Positions 62,648-64,000 of a stretch of 64,000 nucleotides of DNA are shown piece after piece. Under the pieces are notes generated by a model that saw only the letters and a program-made list of their open reading frames with translations, had not been told where the DNA came from and did not search any database. The first letter of the stretch is position 1. Each line of letters opens with the position of its first letter. Position numbers and translations under genes: made by a program. This DNA is from Acinetobacter pittii ATCC 19004 = CIP 70.29 (GTDB taxonomy: Bacteria; Pseudomonadota; Gammaproteobacteria; Pseudomonadales; Moraxellaceae). The DNA lies in assembly GCF_000369045.1 (NCBI RefSeq), contig NZ_KB849789.1, forward strand, positions 370,586 through 434,585, read 5' to 3'.

Positions 62648-62679
62648 ATGCAAAAAGTTGCATATTTTTATTTTTTTTA
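62648..62679 (+). terminator. Terminator of the yej unit
   Basis: ATGCAA/TTGCAT around AAAG, followed by ATTTTTATTTTTTTT. Confidence 0.6.
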
Positions 62680-62682
62680 AAA

Positions 62683-62713
62683 TTGACATGTGCTATTGTC
62701 AGTTATCGATTAT
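62683..62713 (+). promoter_or_regulatory. Possible promoter and operator of the Old Yellow Enzyme gene
   Basis: A -35 TTGACA (62683-62688) is embedded in an inverted repeat TGACA-N8-TGTCA (62684-62701). A weak -10 GATTAT lies 19 bases downstream of the -35. The dyad overlapping the -35 could bind a repressor. Confidence 0.4.
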
Positions 62714-62783
62714 GACTTGACATGCCCAATAACTCATTTAAATTAGAGTAATTGCTCTAAAACTCAAAGAACAGAGGTTAACC

Positions 62784-64000
62784 ATGAACCAGATTGCTCA
62801 ACCCATCACAATTCGCAATACCACCTTTAAAAACCGAATTATTAAAGGTGCAATGAGTGAGGCACTTGCAAATTATGAAGGCCAACCAAATGACTTACAT
62901 TTGGGTTTATATGGTGCATGGGCAAAAGGTGAGCTTGGCTGTGCGATTACTGGTAATGTCATGGTAAATGCCGGCGCAAAAAATGAACCGGGTGTTGTTG
63001 TTATTGAAACTGAACGTGATCTAGAGCGCTTAAAAGAATGGGCGGAATTAGGTAAAAAATATGGCATGGTGCAGTTGATTCAATTGTCACACCCAGGTCG
63101 TCAGTGTCCAAAAGGCTTAAATAAAGAAACCGTAGCGCCATCAGCGGTACCTTTTAGTCCAGCTTTAGCAACCATGTTTGGAACGCCACGTGAATTAACT
63201 CATGATGAAATTCTAGATATTATTAAACGTTTTGCGACTGCAGCTCAAATCTGTGAAAAGGCAGGTTTTGAAGGAGTGCAATTACATGGTGCACATGGTT
63301 ATTTAATTAGTCAGTTTTTATCGCCATTAACCAATAAGCGCACAGATCAATGGGGCGGTTCAGTTGAAAATCGTACTCGTTTTTTACTAGAAGTTTATAA
63401 AGCGGTACGTGAGGCGACTTCAGATAATTTTATCATTTCAGTGAAGCTTAACTCGGCTGACTTCCAGCGTGGCGGTATTAGCGAAGAAGATGTAATTTCA
63501 GTATTTAAAGCAGTGGATGAAGCTGGTATCGATTTAATTGAAATTTCAGGCGGTACTTACGAGGCACCAGCAATGGCTGGGGCTAAGGCCGACAAACGTA
63601 AAGCAAGCACGATTGCTCGTGAAGCATACTTTTTAGATTTTGCTGAAAAAATCCGTCAGCATGTTAAGTGTAAGCTTATGGTGACAGGCGGTTTCCGTAC
63701 CGTAGAGGGCATGAACGCTGCGCTTGAAAGTGGTGCATGTGACTTTATTGGTATTGCTCGTCCATTTGCAGTAGAAACTGATTTAACAGAGCGTTTAATT
63801 GCAGGGCAAGATGTTCGCTATGCAGTAAAACCAATTAAAACAGGCTTACCATTTGTCGATAAAATGGCAATTATGGAAATTATTTGGTATGCCGCTCAAT
63901 TTAAAACCATTGGCAAGGGTAAAAAACCAAATCCAAAACTTTCACCACTAGTGGTATTTTTAAATTATGCCAAAGGCAATATTAAAGCGGTGATTCAAGG
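62784..64000 (+). CDS. Old Yellow Enzyme-family NADH:flavin oxidoreductase (3' end outside window)
   Basis: At least 405 residues, open at the right edge. A TIM-barrel flavoprotein: RIIKGAMSEALANYEGQPNDLHLGLYGAWAKGELG (about 17-51), QLIQLSHPGRQ (about 95-105), FEGVQLHGAHGYLISQFLSPLTNKRTDQWGGSVENRTRF (about 166-204, with the His-x-x-His substrate site) and LMVTGGFRTVEGM are typical of the family. It reduces activated C=C bonds using NAD(P)H; the physiological substrate is unknown. ATG 62784 follows AGAGGT. The C-terminal part contains an added segment after the barrel (KGKKPNPKL onward), so membership in the larger 2,4-dienoyl-type group should be judged when the end is seen. Confidence 0.9.
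   Translation, partial: MNQIAQPITIRNTTFKNRIIKGAMSEALANYEGQPNDLHLGLYGAWAKGELGCAITGNVMVNAGAKNEPGVVVIETERDLERLKEWAELGKKYGMVQLIQLSHPGRQCPKGLNKETVAPSAVPFSPALATMFGTPRELTHDEILDIIKRFATAAQICEKAGFEGVQLHGAHGYLISQFLSPLTNKRTDQWGGSVENRTRFLLEVYKAVREATSDNFIISVKLNSADFQRGGISEEDVISVFKAVDEAGIDLIEISGGTYEAPAMAGAKADKRKASTIAREAYFLDFAEKIRQHVKCKLMVTGGFRTVEGMNAALESGACDFIGIARPFAVETDLTERLIAGQDVRYAVKPIKTGLPFVDKMAIMEIIWYAAQFKTIGKGKKPNPKLSPLVVFLNYAKGNIKAVIQ

Overview
The window looks like chromosomal core DNA of Acinetobacter, most likely the A. calcoaceticus-baumannii complex. The DNA is AT-rich, and the gene order fits: a 534-residue isocitrate lyase, a ureDABCEFG cluster ending in hupE/ureJ, a CitMHS symporter, an RNase HI-DnaQ fusion next to an MltD-type protein, and the zapA/ssrS/ygfB/pepP/ubiH/ubiI neighbourhood. 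I see no tRNA, rRNA, insertion sequence, prophage, CRISPR array or defence island. Both outer genes are cut by the window edges.

Layout. 1-5516: 3' end of lysS, a Wzi-like outer-membrane protein, and cysDN for sulfate activation, preceded by a 32-codon ORF that overlaps cysD. 5519-14425: a DUF2239 gene with tandem repeats in front of it, a hypothetical gene, a CitMHS symporter, a CNNM/CBS protein, a LysR regulator, aceA, an NlpE-like lipoprotein and a small lipoprotein. 14574-20387: urease operon with two sigma-54-like promoters. 20430-25868: rsmD, mrdA (PBP2), a small secreted protein, a DUF445 protein and adk. 25940-31972: a 45-residue membrane peptide, nth and an orphan rsxB, gdhA, a double-META/DUF4377 lipoprotein, a LigB-type dioxygenase and rlmH. 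32050-35734: a probable unannotated small RNA, lon, a second candidate small RNA and ygfA. 35958-42855: three small plus-strand genes, ssrS (6S RNA), zapA with a coiled-coil partner, then divergent ygfB-pepP-ubiH-ubiI. 43063-46504: sutA-like gene, divergent MerR regulator and CDF transporter, argO/argP pair and a hypothetical gene. 46604-53630: rsmI, yraN, a BON lipoprotein, an alpha/beta hydrolase, nudC-fimL and rnhA-dnaQ. 53864-62594: a LysM-rich MltD and a YejABEF-type peptide importer. 62784-64000: an Old Yellow Enzyme homologue cut by the right edge.

How the genes work together. The urease genes encode the three subunits, the UreDEFG nickel-insertion machinery and a probable nickel carrier; the sigma-54-like promoters suggest nitrogen control. 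cysD and cysN form ATP sulfurylase. MerR/CDF and argP/argO are divergent regulator-exporter pairs. nudC-fimL keeps a linkage I recall from Pseudomonas. zapA, ssrS and ygfA keep their enterobacterial order, but with small genes inserted between ssrS and ygfA.

The most promising undescribed elements are the minus-strand structured RNA at 32050-32187 (promoter, four perfect hairpins and an intrinsic terminator), the second candidate RNA at 34994-35097, and the peptide overlapping cysD, which resembles a deleted ATP sulfurylase (Sat). I did not find a large new multi-gene system. Most coding regions here are ordinary housekeeping genes. All family assignments come from reading motifs and from memory, not from database searches.
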